This document shows positions 1 to 6,685 of a stretch of 22,940 bases of DNA, in pieces (the stretch's first letter is position 1; each line of letters starts with the position of its first letter). A model generated the notes under the pieces. The model did no database searches. It saw nothing but the letters and a program-made list of their open reading frames with translations, and had not been told where the DNA came from. Both the position numbers and the translations under genes were made by a program. The stretch comes from M55B157 sp965657825 (GTDB lineage Bacteria > Actinomycetota > Actinomycetes > S36-B12): the NCBI GenBank assembly GCA_965657825.1, contig CBFHQG010000027.1, positions 1-22,940 of the forward strand, written 5' to 3'.

Positions 1-1026
1 CAGCCCTCGCCGCATCTTGTCCAGGTGCGCCGTCGCATCGGTGAGGCGCTTGAGCATCTCCGCGCCGGCCTCACGGATCTCTTCGGCGTTATCGGCCATG
101 AGCTTGCGCTGATACCCGAAGGTGATCGTGCGCAGCAGCCCCAGCAGCGTCGTGGGGGTGGCGAGCACGACATTGCGCTGGAAGGTCTGCTCCAGCAGCA
201 GACCGTTCACATCGAGGGCGCTGGACAGCAGGGACTCCAGGGGCAGGAACATCACCACGAAATCCGGACTCACCGCCGAATCGTGGTACCGCTTATTCGA
301 TAGTTCCCTCGCCCGGGCAAGCACATCGTCAGCATGCTTGACCAGATGCACCGATGGGTCGTCGCCGTCGGGGACCTCCAGCGCCCGCCAGTAGGCGTCG
401 AAGGGGAACTTCGCGTCGATGAGGATCTCACCACCACCGGGCAGCATGATGACGACATCGGGACGCGACGCGCCTTCTCCGGTGAGACCGCGGGTGTCTG
501 CACGCGTGTCCTGGCGCCGGAAGTGCACACCTTCGACCATCCCGGCGTGCTCGAGCAGCTGCTCGAGCTGCATCTCGCCCCACTGCCCGCGGGACTGTCC
601 CGATGCCATGGCGGCGACGAGCTGACGAGTCGCGGACTCCAGCGATACGTATCCGGCCTGCACCTGCTGGATCTGGGTGCGCAGTTGACCATCAGCCTCG
701 GCACGTTCACGATCGGCGCGCCGTACCTGCTCTCGGAAGGACTCGAGGGATTCCTTCAAGGGGGTGAGCTTGTCGTCCAGGGTCGTGCTCGCCGCCTGCA
801 ACTGCTCCAACCTCGCCCGATCGGCCTCGACCGACGCCAACCGCCCTTGGGTCTGGAGGAGTTCAGCCCGGACAGCTCCGACCGCTGCATCGGACTCGCC
901 CCGCAACTGCGCCTGCAGTGCCTGCTGGCGAGCCTGCCCGGCCCGCCCGGCCAGGATCCAGGCCAGGATCGCACCAAGCACGACGCCGAGGATCACACCG
1001 ACGAGGGCGGCAACCGCTGAAGTCAT
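1..1026 (-). CDS. rmuC: RmuC family DNA recombination protein (3' end outside window)
   Basis: I translated this frame by hand; it stays open to the window edge, giving 342 codons. The N-terminus is one hydrophobic anchor (about residues 5-25, Val/Leu/Ile/Ala rich), followed by a charged, Gln/Glu/Arg-rich coiled coil (about 26-120). The RmuC nuclease-like core follows, with recognisable blocks GQWGEMQLEQLLEHAGM, RPDVVIMLPGG, LIDAKFPFDAYW, FVVMFLPLE and TPTTLLGLLRTI. RmuC proteins are predicted PD-(D/E)XK-type nucleases linked to limiting inversions at repeats; that role comes from the family. The ATG at 1026 follows a TAGGGT element by 6 nt, which fits a leaderless start. It lies 45 bp downstream of the same-strand hydrolase gene, with its own promoter. 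Family members are usually 400-500 residues, so about 60-150 are missing. Confidence 0.93.
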   Translation of the reverse strand, partial: MTSAVAALVGVILGVVLGAILAWILAGRAGQARQQALQAQLRGESDAAVGAVRAELLQTQGRLASVEADRARLEQLQAASTTLDDKLTPLKESLESFREQVRRADRERAEADGQLRTQIQQVQAGYVSLESATRQLVAAMASGQSRGQWGEMQLEQLLEHAGMVEGVHFRRQDTRADTRGLTGEGASRPDVVIMLPGGGEILIDAKFPFDAYWRALEVPDGDDPSVHLVKHADDVLARARELSNKRYHDSAVSPDFVVMFLPLESLLSSALDVNGLLLEQTFQRNVVLATPTTLLGLLRTITFGYQRKLMADNAEEIREAGAEMLKRLTDATAHLDKMRRGL

Positions 1027-1032
1027 ATCGCG

Positions 1033-1038
1033 ACCCTA
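1033..1038 (-). promoter_or_regulatory. -10 element of rmuC, leaderless start
   Basis: On the minus strand TAGGGT is followed by 6 nt and then the rmuC ATG. Transcription starting 6-7 nt after the -10 would begin at or next to the start codon. No convincing -35 or Shine-Dalgarno sequence is visible. Confidence 0.55.
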
Positions 1039-1071
1039 CGCGGCCGGACCGACATTGCCGGCACGATGGCG

Positions 1072-2604
1072 TCAGGACACCAGCGGGAATCCCGTGGCCA
1101 CCACAGCTGCCAGCGGCACCGCCTGGACGAGGGCGGGCCCGAACCGCCCCGGTGTGCGGGTGGAGATCACCCCTGCCAGGTAACCCAGGATGATGAAGAG
1201 CAGGACGATGAAGGGCACCAGTAGCGTCAGCACGCTCGGCGCACCGAGGAAGGCGACGCTCATCAGGAGCGCGGCGACGACGATGACCCGATTGACCACC
1301 ATGACCCCGATGCGCGCCCCCAGGGAGGGTCGCGCAACAAGCACGGCATCGGCATAGAAGTAGCCCAGGAGGATGAGGCTCAAGGCGATCCAGATCCACC
1401 ATCGGGGGCCGACGAGGGCGGCGCTGGCCCAGGTGAGGCGGGCGGAGACGATGAGGAGCACGACGGCATAGGCCGTCATGACGAGGGCCGCGAGGACTGT
1501 CCGGGGAACGAGGGGGGCGAAGGAGCGCCTGCGGTAGCGGCGAACGAGCAACATGCCCAGGCCGATGACCGTCCCGGCGACAGCGAACCAGACCGCGAGG
1601 TATCCACCCACCGAAACGGGGATCACGCGATCAGCCGCGCCCCCGATGACCCCGGCGACCAGGCTGGCGGCGAGCGCGGCTGCGAGCGTGACCACCATGG
1701 CCACCCATCCGGCAATCCGAGCCTCGGGGCCTGACGAGCTCGGTCCGTACAGGACCCGCGCGAGAGGAATGGCCACCAGGCACCCGGCGACGAGGATCAG
1801 AATCAGCCACAGCCAGGCGGGGTCGAGATCGACCGGCGACGTCGGACCCTCCACCGCGGCACCGATCCAGGCCAGCATCGACTCGGCTGTCTTCGGCGAC
1901 CACACGATGGAGATGTGTTCCACAGCCGGGATCACCTCGACGGCAATCGCCGTGCCCTCACCAAGGCTGCCGTAGATCACTCCTTCGGCTGAGCCGGGCC
2001 TGATGGCCTCGAGTTGCTCCCGTGCCGCTTCGGCGAAACCGATCGGTTCCGAGGCGCCGTACATCAGCAGCAGATCCCGCGGGGCGTTCACCGGCTCGAT
2101 CGCCGCAGGCAGGCTGATCGCCACCGTCGCGCGCACCGCCAGCGGGTTCTCTATCGCGAACCGGGTGACCGCACCCGCTCCCATCGAATGCCCGACGAGG
2201 GCGAGGCGCTCAGAGTCCACACCGGGCTGCTGGGCCAGCCATCCGAGGACGACCTGCACATCCGACTGCAACTCATCACGAGCCGTGTCATCACCGACGA
2301 GTCGCGCGGGATTGGCACCATGACCGGAGAGGTCGGGAAGGGCAACGACGTACCCCGCGCGTGCCATCACGCGGCCCAGGGGCTCCATGATCACGCTCGA
2401 GGCAGCGAAACCGTGGACGAGCATGACCGCGGGGGCATCCGGGAGCCGTTGCTCAGGCGCGATCACTGTGACGGGAATGCCCTGGACCTCCACGCACTCC
2501 TCGGTCAACCCCTCCCCCGAGCGCACCAGGCCGACGGCTGCGGGGATGAGGAGTGCGATCGCCACGATCACGAGGATCGAAGAGACGAGGTGACCACGAC
2601 GCAC
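1072..2604 (-). CDS. Membrane-bound alpha/beta hydrolase with polytopic C-terminal domain
   Basis: This 510-residue protein has three parts. Residues 7-27 form a membrane anchor. Residues about 45-250 form an alpha/beta hydrolase: oxyanion-hole HG at 64-65, nucleophile elbow GHSMG at 138-142 with Ser140, and a candidate catalytic His230 in VEHIS. The acid is unclear; Glu186 in GASEP is a candidate. Residues about 262-510 hold roughly seven or eight hydrophobic segments. The hydrolase part resembles carboxylesterase/dienelactone hydrolase types, but the substrate cannot be read from sequence. With the anchor at the N-terminus, the hydrolase domain is probably outside the membrane. The GTG start at 2604 is chosen because a TACCGT element ends 6 nt upstream. 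It is divergent from the DUF389 gene. Confidence 0.85.
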   Translation of the reverse strand: MRRGHLVSSILVIVAIALLIPAAVGLVRSGEGLTEECVEVQGIPVTVIAPEQRLPDAPAVMLVHGFAASSVIMEPLGRVMARAGYVVALPDLSGHGANPARLVGDDTARDELQSDVQVVLGWLAQQPGVDSERLALVGHSMGAGAVTRFAIENPLAVRATVAISLPAAIEPVNAPRDLLLMYGASEPIGFAEAAREQLEAIRPGSAEGVIYGSLGEGTAIAVEVIPAVEHISIVWSPKTAESMLAWIGAAVEGPTSPVDLDPAWLWLILILVAGCLVAIPLARVLYGPSSSGPEARIAGWVAMVVTLAAALAASLVAGVIGGAADRVIPVSVGGYLAVWFAVAGTVIGLGMLLVRRYRRRSFAPLVPRTVLAALVMTAYAVVLLIVSARLTWASAALVGPRWWIWIALSLILLGYFYADAVLVARPSLGARIGVMVVNRVIVVAALLMSVAFLGAPSVLTLLVPFIVLLFIILGYLAGVISTRTPGRFGPALVQAVPLAAVVATGFPLVS

Positions 2605-2610
2605 CTGCGG

Positions 2611-2616
2611 ACGGTA
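2611..2616 (-). promoter_or_regulatory. -10 element of the alpha/beta hydrolase gene, leaderless GTG
   Basis: On the minus strand TACCGT is followed by 6 nt and then GTG at 2604. The same hexamer and spacing recur before the RDD gene near 13404. No -35 box is evident. Confidence 0.5.
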
Positions 2617-2637
2617 TCGCCGATCAGCCCTGCTCGC

Positions 2638-2643
2638 TAGGCT
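2638..2643 (+). promoter_or_regulatory. Candidate -10 element for the DUF389 gene
   Basis: TAGGCT is identical to the -10 proposed for lipA. It predicts transcription from about 2650 and so a leader of about 35 nt before ATG 2684. A second candidate, TAGGAT, lies at 2667-2672, 11 nt before the same ATG. The choice between them is open. Confidence 0.35.
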
Positions 2644-2683
2644 CTTGCCGCATCCCCAATCGAACCTAGGATCCGGACTGGGA

Positions 2684-3703
2684 ATGACGATGAACAGCTA
2701 CCGACTCAACGACCTGCTCTTCGACGGCGGCGCCAGGACGACCTCTCTCGATGGAGTCGAGGAGCAACTGTTCCTCCTGACCCGCGACAGCGGCCTCGAT
2801 CGACTGGTCCGCTACGGCGTGCTGCTCACCCTCTCAGCGGTCATCGCCACCGGCGGGATCCTGGTGGATTCAACCGCGACCGTGATCGGGGCGATGATCG
2901 TGGCACCGCTGGCGACCCCCATCCTGGCGGTGGGCCTGGCGATCACGATCGTGCATCCGCGTCAGGTTGCTCGATCGGCGTTGATCCTGGCGATGTCGGT
3001 GGTGTTCGTCGTCCTGATCGGATTCCTCCTGACGCTCATCCTCCCCGTGGCGGTCAACCCCGACACGAATTCCCAGGTCGCCGGGCGTATCTCCCCCAAC
3101 CTGATCGATCTGCTCATCGCGGTGGCCACCGGGATGGTCGGCGGGTTCGCCATCACCCGTAGCGATCTGGCCGGAGTGCTCCCCGGTGTGGCGATCGCGA
3201 TCAGCCTGGTACCCCCGCTCTCCGTCGTCGGGGTGGTCCTCGCCGGTGGAAATCTGAGCCAGGCCTTCGGGGCGTTTCTGCTGTTCTTGAGCAACGCCGT
3301 CGCGATGGTCGGCGCGGGGGCTGCGATCTTCGCCATCGCCGGTTACAACCGTGCGGCCCGTGGCTCGAGAAGCCAGGTGAAGCGACCCATCGTCATCATT
3401 TCGCTCCTTGCCGGTGCGCTCGTCGTCATGCTCGGCGTTGCCAGCGCACAGTCGGTCGCGCAAGCCGTGGAAGTCCACCGCATCAACATCGCCGCTGGCG
3501 ACTGGCTCGAAGGCAGTGAGTACGCCCTGGTGGCGGTGAAACCCCAACCAAGCGGCTTCGTCATAGAGGTCATCGGTAGCGGAGATCTCCCCGATACCAA
3601 GATCTTTTATGACTCCTTCAATCCTGTTCTCTGGTATGACCCAGAGATCGAGATACGCCGGATCACCGGCACACAGGAGCCCCTACCTGAGCCTGACTCC
3701 TGA
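2684..3703 (+). CDS. DUF389 family integral membrane protein
   Basis: The family is recognised from the conserved blocks VIGAMIVAPLATPILA, ATGMVGGFAITRSDLAGV with IAISLVPPLSVVG shortly after, and LLFLSNAVAMVGAG, which are hallmarks of the DUF389 / TIGR00341 hydrophobic domain. About six to seven membrane segments are visible between residues 25 and 250, followed by a soluble C-terminal tail of about 80 residues ending Pro-Glu-rich. The molecular function of the family is not established. ATG 2684 (MTMN; a second ATG follows at 2690) is preferred to an in-frame TTG at 2645, because that TTG lies before the predicted transcription start. It is divergent from the hydrolase gene, and the short-chain dehydrogenase follows 25 bp after its stop. 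Confidence 0.85.
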   Translation: MTMNSYRLNDLLFDGGARTTSLDGVEEQLFLLTRDSGLDRLVRYGVLLTLSAVIATGGILVDSTATVIGAMIVAPLATPILAVGLAITIVHPRQVARSALILAMSVVFVVLIGFLLTLILPVAVNPDTNSQVAGRISPNLIDLLIAVATGMVGGFAITRSDLAGVLPGVAIAISLVPPLSVVGVVLAGGNLSQAFGAFLLFLSNAVAMVGAGAAIFAIAGYNRAARGSRSQVKRPIVIISLLAGALVVMLGVASAQSVAQAVEVHRINIAAGDWLEGSEYALVAVKPQPSGFVIEVIGSGDLPDTKIFYDSFNPVLWYDPEIEIRRITGTQEPLPEPDS

Positions 3704-3716
3704 GCCGAGGGGGTGA

Positions 3717-3722
3717 CAGACT
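3717..3722 (+). promoter_or_regulatory. -10-like element of the short-chain dehydrogenase gene
   Basis: CAGACT stands 6 nt before ATG 3729. It matches only the A2 and T6 positions of the -10 consensus. The following 12 bases (CTGACCCCATGA) are identical to those at the lipA start, which supports the start choice. Confidence 0.35.
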
Positions 3723-3728
3723 GACCCC

Positions 3729-4508
3729 ATGAACCCAGTGCCACGCAAGGTTGTCGTCACCGGGGCCGGTCGCGGGATCGGCCGGGCCATCGCCACCGCC
3801 TACATCGCTCGGGGCGACGCAGTCGTCATCAACGATGTCGACCCCGCCACCTGCCAATCCACCGCGCAGGAGATCGGCGCGATCTCAGTCCCTGGTGACG
3901 CCGCAACCGAGGCGGGTGTGGAATCCCTCCTCTCCTCCGCGCGCGATGCGATGGGCGATATCGACGTGTACGTGGCCAATGCCGGGATCGAGGGGGGTGC
4001 CGGCCTCGACACGCCCGATGAGGCCTGGGCTCGAGCACTGGACGTCAATGTGATGGCCCACGTGAGGGCGGCTCGACTACTCGTGCCCGGGTGGCTCGAG
4101 CGTGGACAGGGTCGCTTCATCACCGTGGCCTCAGCTGCCGGACTCCTCATGATGATCGGGAGCGCTCCCTACTCTGTCACCAAGCACGCCGCAGTCGCCT
4201 TCGCCGAGTGGCTCTCGGCTACCTACCGCCATCGCGGGATCGTGGTGCAGGCGGTCTGCCCTCAGGGCGTGAGAACCCCGATGTATGAGGGAGCCGGTCC
4301 CTTGAAGCCGATGCTGGGCCACGATGGAGTCCTCGAACCCGAGGAGGTCGCCGCAGAGGTACTCGCCGCCGAGGCAGACGACCGGTTCTTGATCCTGCCG
4401 CACGCGCAGGTTCGTGAGTACTACCAGGCGCGAGCAGCAAACCCCGATGCCTGGCTGCAGCAGATGAACGGCATCCAACAGTGGCTGGAGGGTTCGACTC
4501 GCCCCTGA
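3729..4508 (+). CDS. Short-chain dehydrogenase/reductase (SDR), classical type
   Basis: This 259-residue Rossmann-fold oxidoreductase has the full classical SDR set: cofactor motif TGAGRGIG at 11-18, structural NAG at 84-86, and the catalytic tetrad Asn107, Ser135, Tyr148, Lys152 (YSVTK). Asp36 at the end of the second strand usually indicates NAD(H) preference over NADP(H). Length is normal for the family. The substrate is unknown; the C-terminal QQMNGIQQWL segment offers no clue. The neighbours (DUF389 gene, secreted repeat protein) suggest no shared pathway, and a -10-like element before the start suggests independent transcription. Confidence 0.9.
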   Translation: MNPVPRKVVVTGAGRGIGRAIATAYIARGDAVVINDVDPATCQSTAQEIGAISVPGDAATEAGVESLLSSARDAMGDIDVYVANAGIEGGAGLDTPDEAWARALDVNVMAHVRAARLLVPGWLERGQGRFITVASAAGLLMMIGSAPYSVTKHAAVAFAEWLSATYRHRGIVVQAVCPQGVRTPMYEGAGPLKPMLGHDGVLEPEEVAAEVLAAEADDRFLILPHAQVREYYQARAANPDAWLQQMNGIQQWLEGSTRP

Positions 4509-4521
4509 CAGTTCCTTGCCG

Positions 4522-4527
4522 TAGCCT
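4522..4527 (+). promoter_or_regulatory. -10 element of the secreted repeat-protein gene
   Basis: TAGCCT lies 27 nt before the ATG at 4555, so the mRNA would have a leader of about 20 nt. That leader contains a good Shine-Dalgarno run, GAGGGGA at 4544-4550. This makes it one of the few genes here with a conventional leader. Confidence 0.5.
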
Positions 4528-4554
4528 CCCCTCACCACACTACGAGGGGACATC

Positions 4555-5187
4555 ATGAACAGTCGACGGACCGCAGTCGTATTCCTCATTGCCGGCAGCG
4601 CACTGGCTTTGTCCGCACCCGCCATCGCCTCCGGAGCAGCGACTAACCCTGACGGTGCCGAGACATCATCGGCCACCATGGTTCGCAAAGCGAAGACGAC
4701 TTTCCCTGGTAACGGGACTTTCCAGGTCGGCAGGGACATCAAGCCGGGAACATACGTCTCTTCCAGCACCGGAACATTCGGTGGCTACTGGGAGCGGCTG
4801 AAATGTGCCACCGGCAACTTCAGTTGCATCATCGCGAACGAGAACACCGATGGACAAAGCTTCGTCACGATCTTGAAGACCGACAAGTTCTTCTCCACGA
4901 CGCGCATGGGTACGTGGCGCCTGGCCAGCAAGGTCAAGCCGACGCGACCGGCCACCGTGTTCTCCGGAGAAGGCATGTTCCGAGTGGGTATCGACATCCG
5001 GCCTGGGACGTACGTGTCCAGCCCGTCGGGGGATATCAGTGGTTACTGGGAGCGGATGTCTTGTGCCACCGGCGACTTCGACTGCATCATCTCCAATGAC
5101 AATGTCGACGGGCGCACGATCGTCAAGATCAGCAAGAACGACAAATACTTCAAGACCGTGCGCATGAACAAGTGGAAGAGGAGATAA
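4555..5187 (+). CDS. Secreted protein with two tandem PGTYVSS/GYWER domains
   Basis: A 210-residue protein with a Sec signal peptide (RR at 4-5, hydrophobic 7-23, probable cleavage after AIA at 23-25). The mature part is two copies of one domain, residues 50-121 and 136-207, exactly 86 residues apart. Shared positions are GxxFxVGxDIxPGTYVSS, GYWER, CATGxFxCII, N, G, DKxF, T, RM and W. Each copy has two cysteines seven residues apart (84/91 and 170/177), likely forming one disulfide per domain outside the cell. I know similar 'VGxDIxPGTY...CYWER' segments from secreted Gram-positive proteins, but no function. The stop lies 6 bp from the convergent sulfide:quinone oxidoreductase stop. Translation uses GAGGGGA 5 nt before the ATG. 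Confidence 0.82.
   Translation: MNSRRTAVVFLIAGSALALSAPAIASGAATNPDGAETSSATMVRKAKTTFPGNGTFQVGRDIKPGTYVSSSTGTFGGYWERLKCATGNFSCIIANENTDGQSFVTILKTDKFFSTTRMGTWRLASKVKPTRPATVFSGEGMFRVGIDIRPGTYVSSPSGDISGYWERMSCATGDFDCIISNDNVDGRTIVKISKNDKYFKTVRMNKWKRR
4702..5175 (+). repeat. Two-copy coding repeat, 258-nt period
   Basis: Bases 4702-4917 and 4960-5175 encode the two homologous domains of the secreted protein. The copies align without gaps at protein level over 72 residues but differ at many codons, so the duplication is old rather than a recent tandem copy. Confidence 0.8.
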
Positions 5188-5193
5188 CGACGC

Positions 5194-6387
5194 TCAGGCG
5201 CGGCCCTTCAGCATGAGATCCCAGTACAGCCGGGGTAGGGCGTTCTTCTTGAACCGGTTGTAGTCGGTGATCTCCTTCGTCTGGTCCACGCCCTTCAGCG
5301 ACGGCTTCATGTTCAGGTCGTAGTCGAACTCGCACAGCAGAAGTTGCTTGCGGCTCGTGGTGATCGGGCAGGAGGCGTATCCGTCGTAGTGACCGGCCCC
5401 CACTCCCCCACGGATCGAAGCGACGAGGTTCTCGACCACGACCGGAGCCTGCTTGCGGATCGCCGCCCCGGTCTTGGAGTTCGGGGTGTTCGTGCAGTCG
5501 CCGAGACCGAAGACATCCGGATCGACGGTGCTCTGCAGACTGAACTTGTCGACCGCCATGTAGCCGAACGGGTTCTCCGGATCGGCGAGCGGAGACTTCG
5601 CAATCCAGTCAGGCGCACTCTGCGGCGGCGTCATGTGGGCGAAGTCATAGGTCAGTGACTGCGTGTCACCGGACTCGACATTGCGCAGATCCATGGTGTG
5701 TGCATCCGGGTCAATCCGATCCACAACGGTGGTGAATTGCACCTCGAAGCCGTAACGCGCGGCGACCTGCACCAGCACGTCCGACCAGACTTTGACGCCG
5801 AACATTCCGGGAGTGGGTAGCACCATCACCTTGCGGATTCGGTCAAGGACGCCCTTCTCCCGCCAGTAATCGGCGGCCAGATAGGCGATCTTCTGGGGTG
5901 CGCCGGCGCACTTGATCGGACCCATCGGCATGTGGAACACCGCGGTGCCCGACGTCGTGCGCTGGACGTTCTCCCACGTCTTCGGCGCAAGGTAGTAGTC
6001 GTAGTTCGAGGACATGCCATCGCGTCCCATGCCCTCGGCGAGTCCGGGGATGCCGGTCCAGTTCAACTGGATGCCCGCGGCCACGACGAGCTTGTCGTAG
6101 GTCACCGAGTCTCCCGAGGCGAGGGACACACTGTGCGCAGCAGGATCAATACCGGTCGCAGCATCATGAATCCACGTCACACCGTCGGGGATGACCCAAC
6201 CCATGGGTCGCACGCTCTCCGGTGCCTTGGCACGACCACCGCCGACGAGGGTCCACAGCGGTTGGTAGTAGTGCACGTCCGAGGGGTCGATGATGGCGAT
6301 GTCGCGGATGCCGGCCTTCTTCAGCCGAGCCGCGACGGTGATACCGGCGGTGCCTCCGCCGATGATGACGACCTGGTGGGACTTCAT
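5194..6387 (-). CDS. sqr: Type II sulfide:quinone oxidoreductase-like FAD protein
   Basis: A 397-residue two-dinucleotide-binding flavoprotein. The FAD motif VVIIGGGTAGITVAARL begins at residue 6, and the second FAD segment GLGDCTNTPNSKTGAAI lies at 295-310. HYYQPLWTLVGGG, PIKCAGAPQKI and HYDGYASCPITTS match the mitochondrial SQOR/Hmt2-type enzymes, which oxidise sulfide and pass electrons to quinone at the membrane. Cys160 and Cys298 fall where the two redox cysteines of human SQOR lie. The protein ends at LYWDLMLKGRA, without the extra C-terminal tail of human SQOR. The frame is open to 6603, but AGGAG 7 nt before ATG 6387 fixes the start just before the FAD motif. No persulfide dioxygenase or rhodanese is adjacent. 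Confidence 0.85.
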   Translation of the reverse strand: MKSHQVVIIGGGTAGITVAARLKKAGIRDIAIIDPSDVHYYQPLWTLVGGGRAKAPESVRPMGWVIPDGVTWIHDAATGIDPAAHSVSLASGDSVTYDKLVVAAGIQLNWTGIPGLAEGMGRDGMSSNYDYYLAPKTWENVQRTTSGTAVFHMPMGPIKCAGAPQKIAYLAADYWREKGVLDRIRKVMVLPTPGMFGVKVWSDVLVQVAARYGFEVQFTTVVDRIDPDAHTMDLRNVESGDTQSLTYDFAHMTPPQSAPDWIAKSPLADPENPFGYMAVDKFSLQSTVDPDVFGLGDCTNTPNSKTGAAIRKQAPVVVENLVASIRGGVGAGHYDGYASCPITTSRKQLLLCEFDYDLNMKPSLKGVDQTKEITDYNRFKKNALPRLYWDLMLKGRA

Positions 6388-6445
6388 GGGGGTGCTCCTG
6401 AATCGTTGACGGTGATGGGACCACCCTAGGAATCCAGTCCAGCGC

Positions 6446-6673
6446 GTGACAGCCGAATGGGGAAATCCACCTAGAATCATCGACATCGGAGCAGTGGCCT
6501 CAGTCTTCGTCGATGACCTCCTCGAGGCGGGGTTGCCCGTGCGCCGGCACACCATCGACGATGTGCGCAGACTCCTCGGCCCTGATTTCACCGTGGTGAC
6601 CACTCGGATCGTCGACCACGTCCGCCCCGATGGTGAAACCCAGCAATACCTGTGGACCCTCGCCCGTCGCTGA
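6446..6673 (+). pseudogene. Remnant of a class I SAM methyltransferase with internal deletion
   Basis: The 75 codons look like two ends of a roughly 200-residue SAM-dependent methyltransferase joined in frame. Residues 9-29 (PRIIDIGAVASVFVDDLLEAG) match the SAM-binding motif I region. Residues 30-75 (LPVRRHTIDDVRRLLGPDF through QQYLWTLARR) match the extreme C-terminus of the same family. Roughly 120 central residues, holding the rest of the SAM site and catalytic core, are absent, as is the usual N-terminal 30-40 residues. The normal glycine after 'DIG-A' is Val17, another sign of decay. The junction falls near 6530. A short peptide could still be made from GTG 6446, but it cannot be a working methyltransferase. 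The assignment rests on remembered family patterns. Confidence 0.6.
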
Positions 6674-6679
6674 GATACT
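6674..6679 (+). promoter_or_regulatory. -10 element of the deiminase-urease operon, leaderless ATG
   Basis: GATACT lies 6 nt before ATG 6686 and immediately follows the remnant's stop codon. No Shine-Dalgarno sequence is visible, which fits a leaderless first cistron. Confidence 0.45.
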
Positions 6680-6685
6680 CACGCC

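Noticed and set aside
334..1020. Plus-strand open frame of 228 codons opposite rmuC
   Set aside because: It is complementary to a clear RmuC reading frame and has no recognisable domain; it is a GC-rich antisense shadow.
2645..2683. TTG start for the DUF389 gene at 2645
   Set aside because: It lies one base after a likely -10 element and therefore upstream of the predicted transcript start. The residues it would add match nothing in the family.
6388..6603. N-terminal extension of the sulfide:quinone oxidoreductase to 6603 on the minus strand
   Set aside because: AGGAG lies 7 nt before ATG 6387, which opens directly on the FAD motif. The extension would run antisense through the methyltransferase remnant and has no domain similarity.
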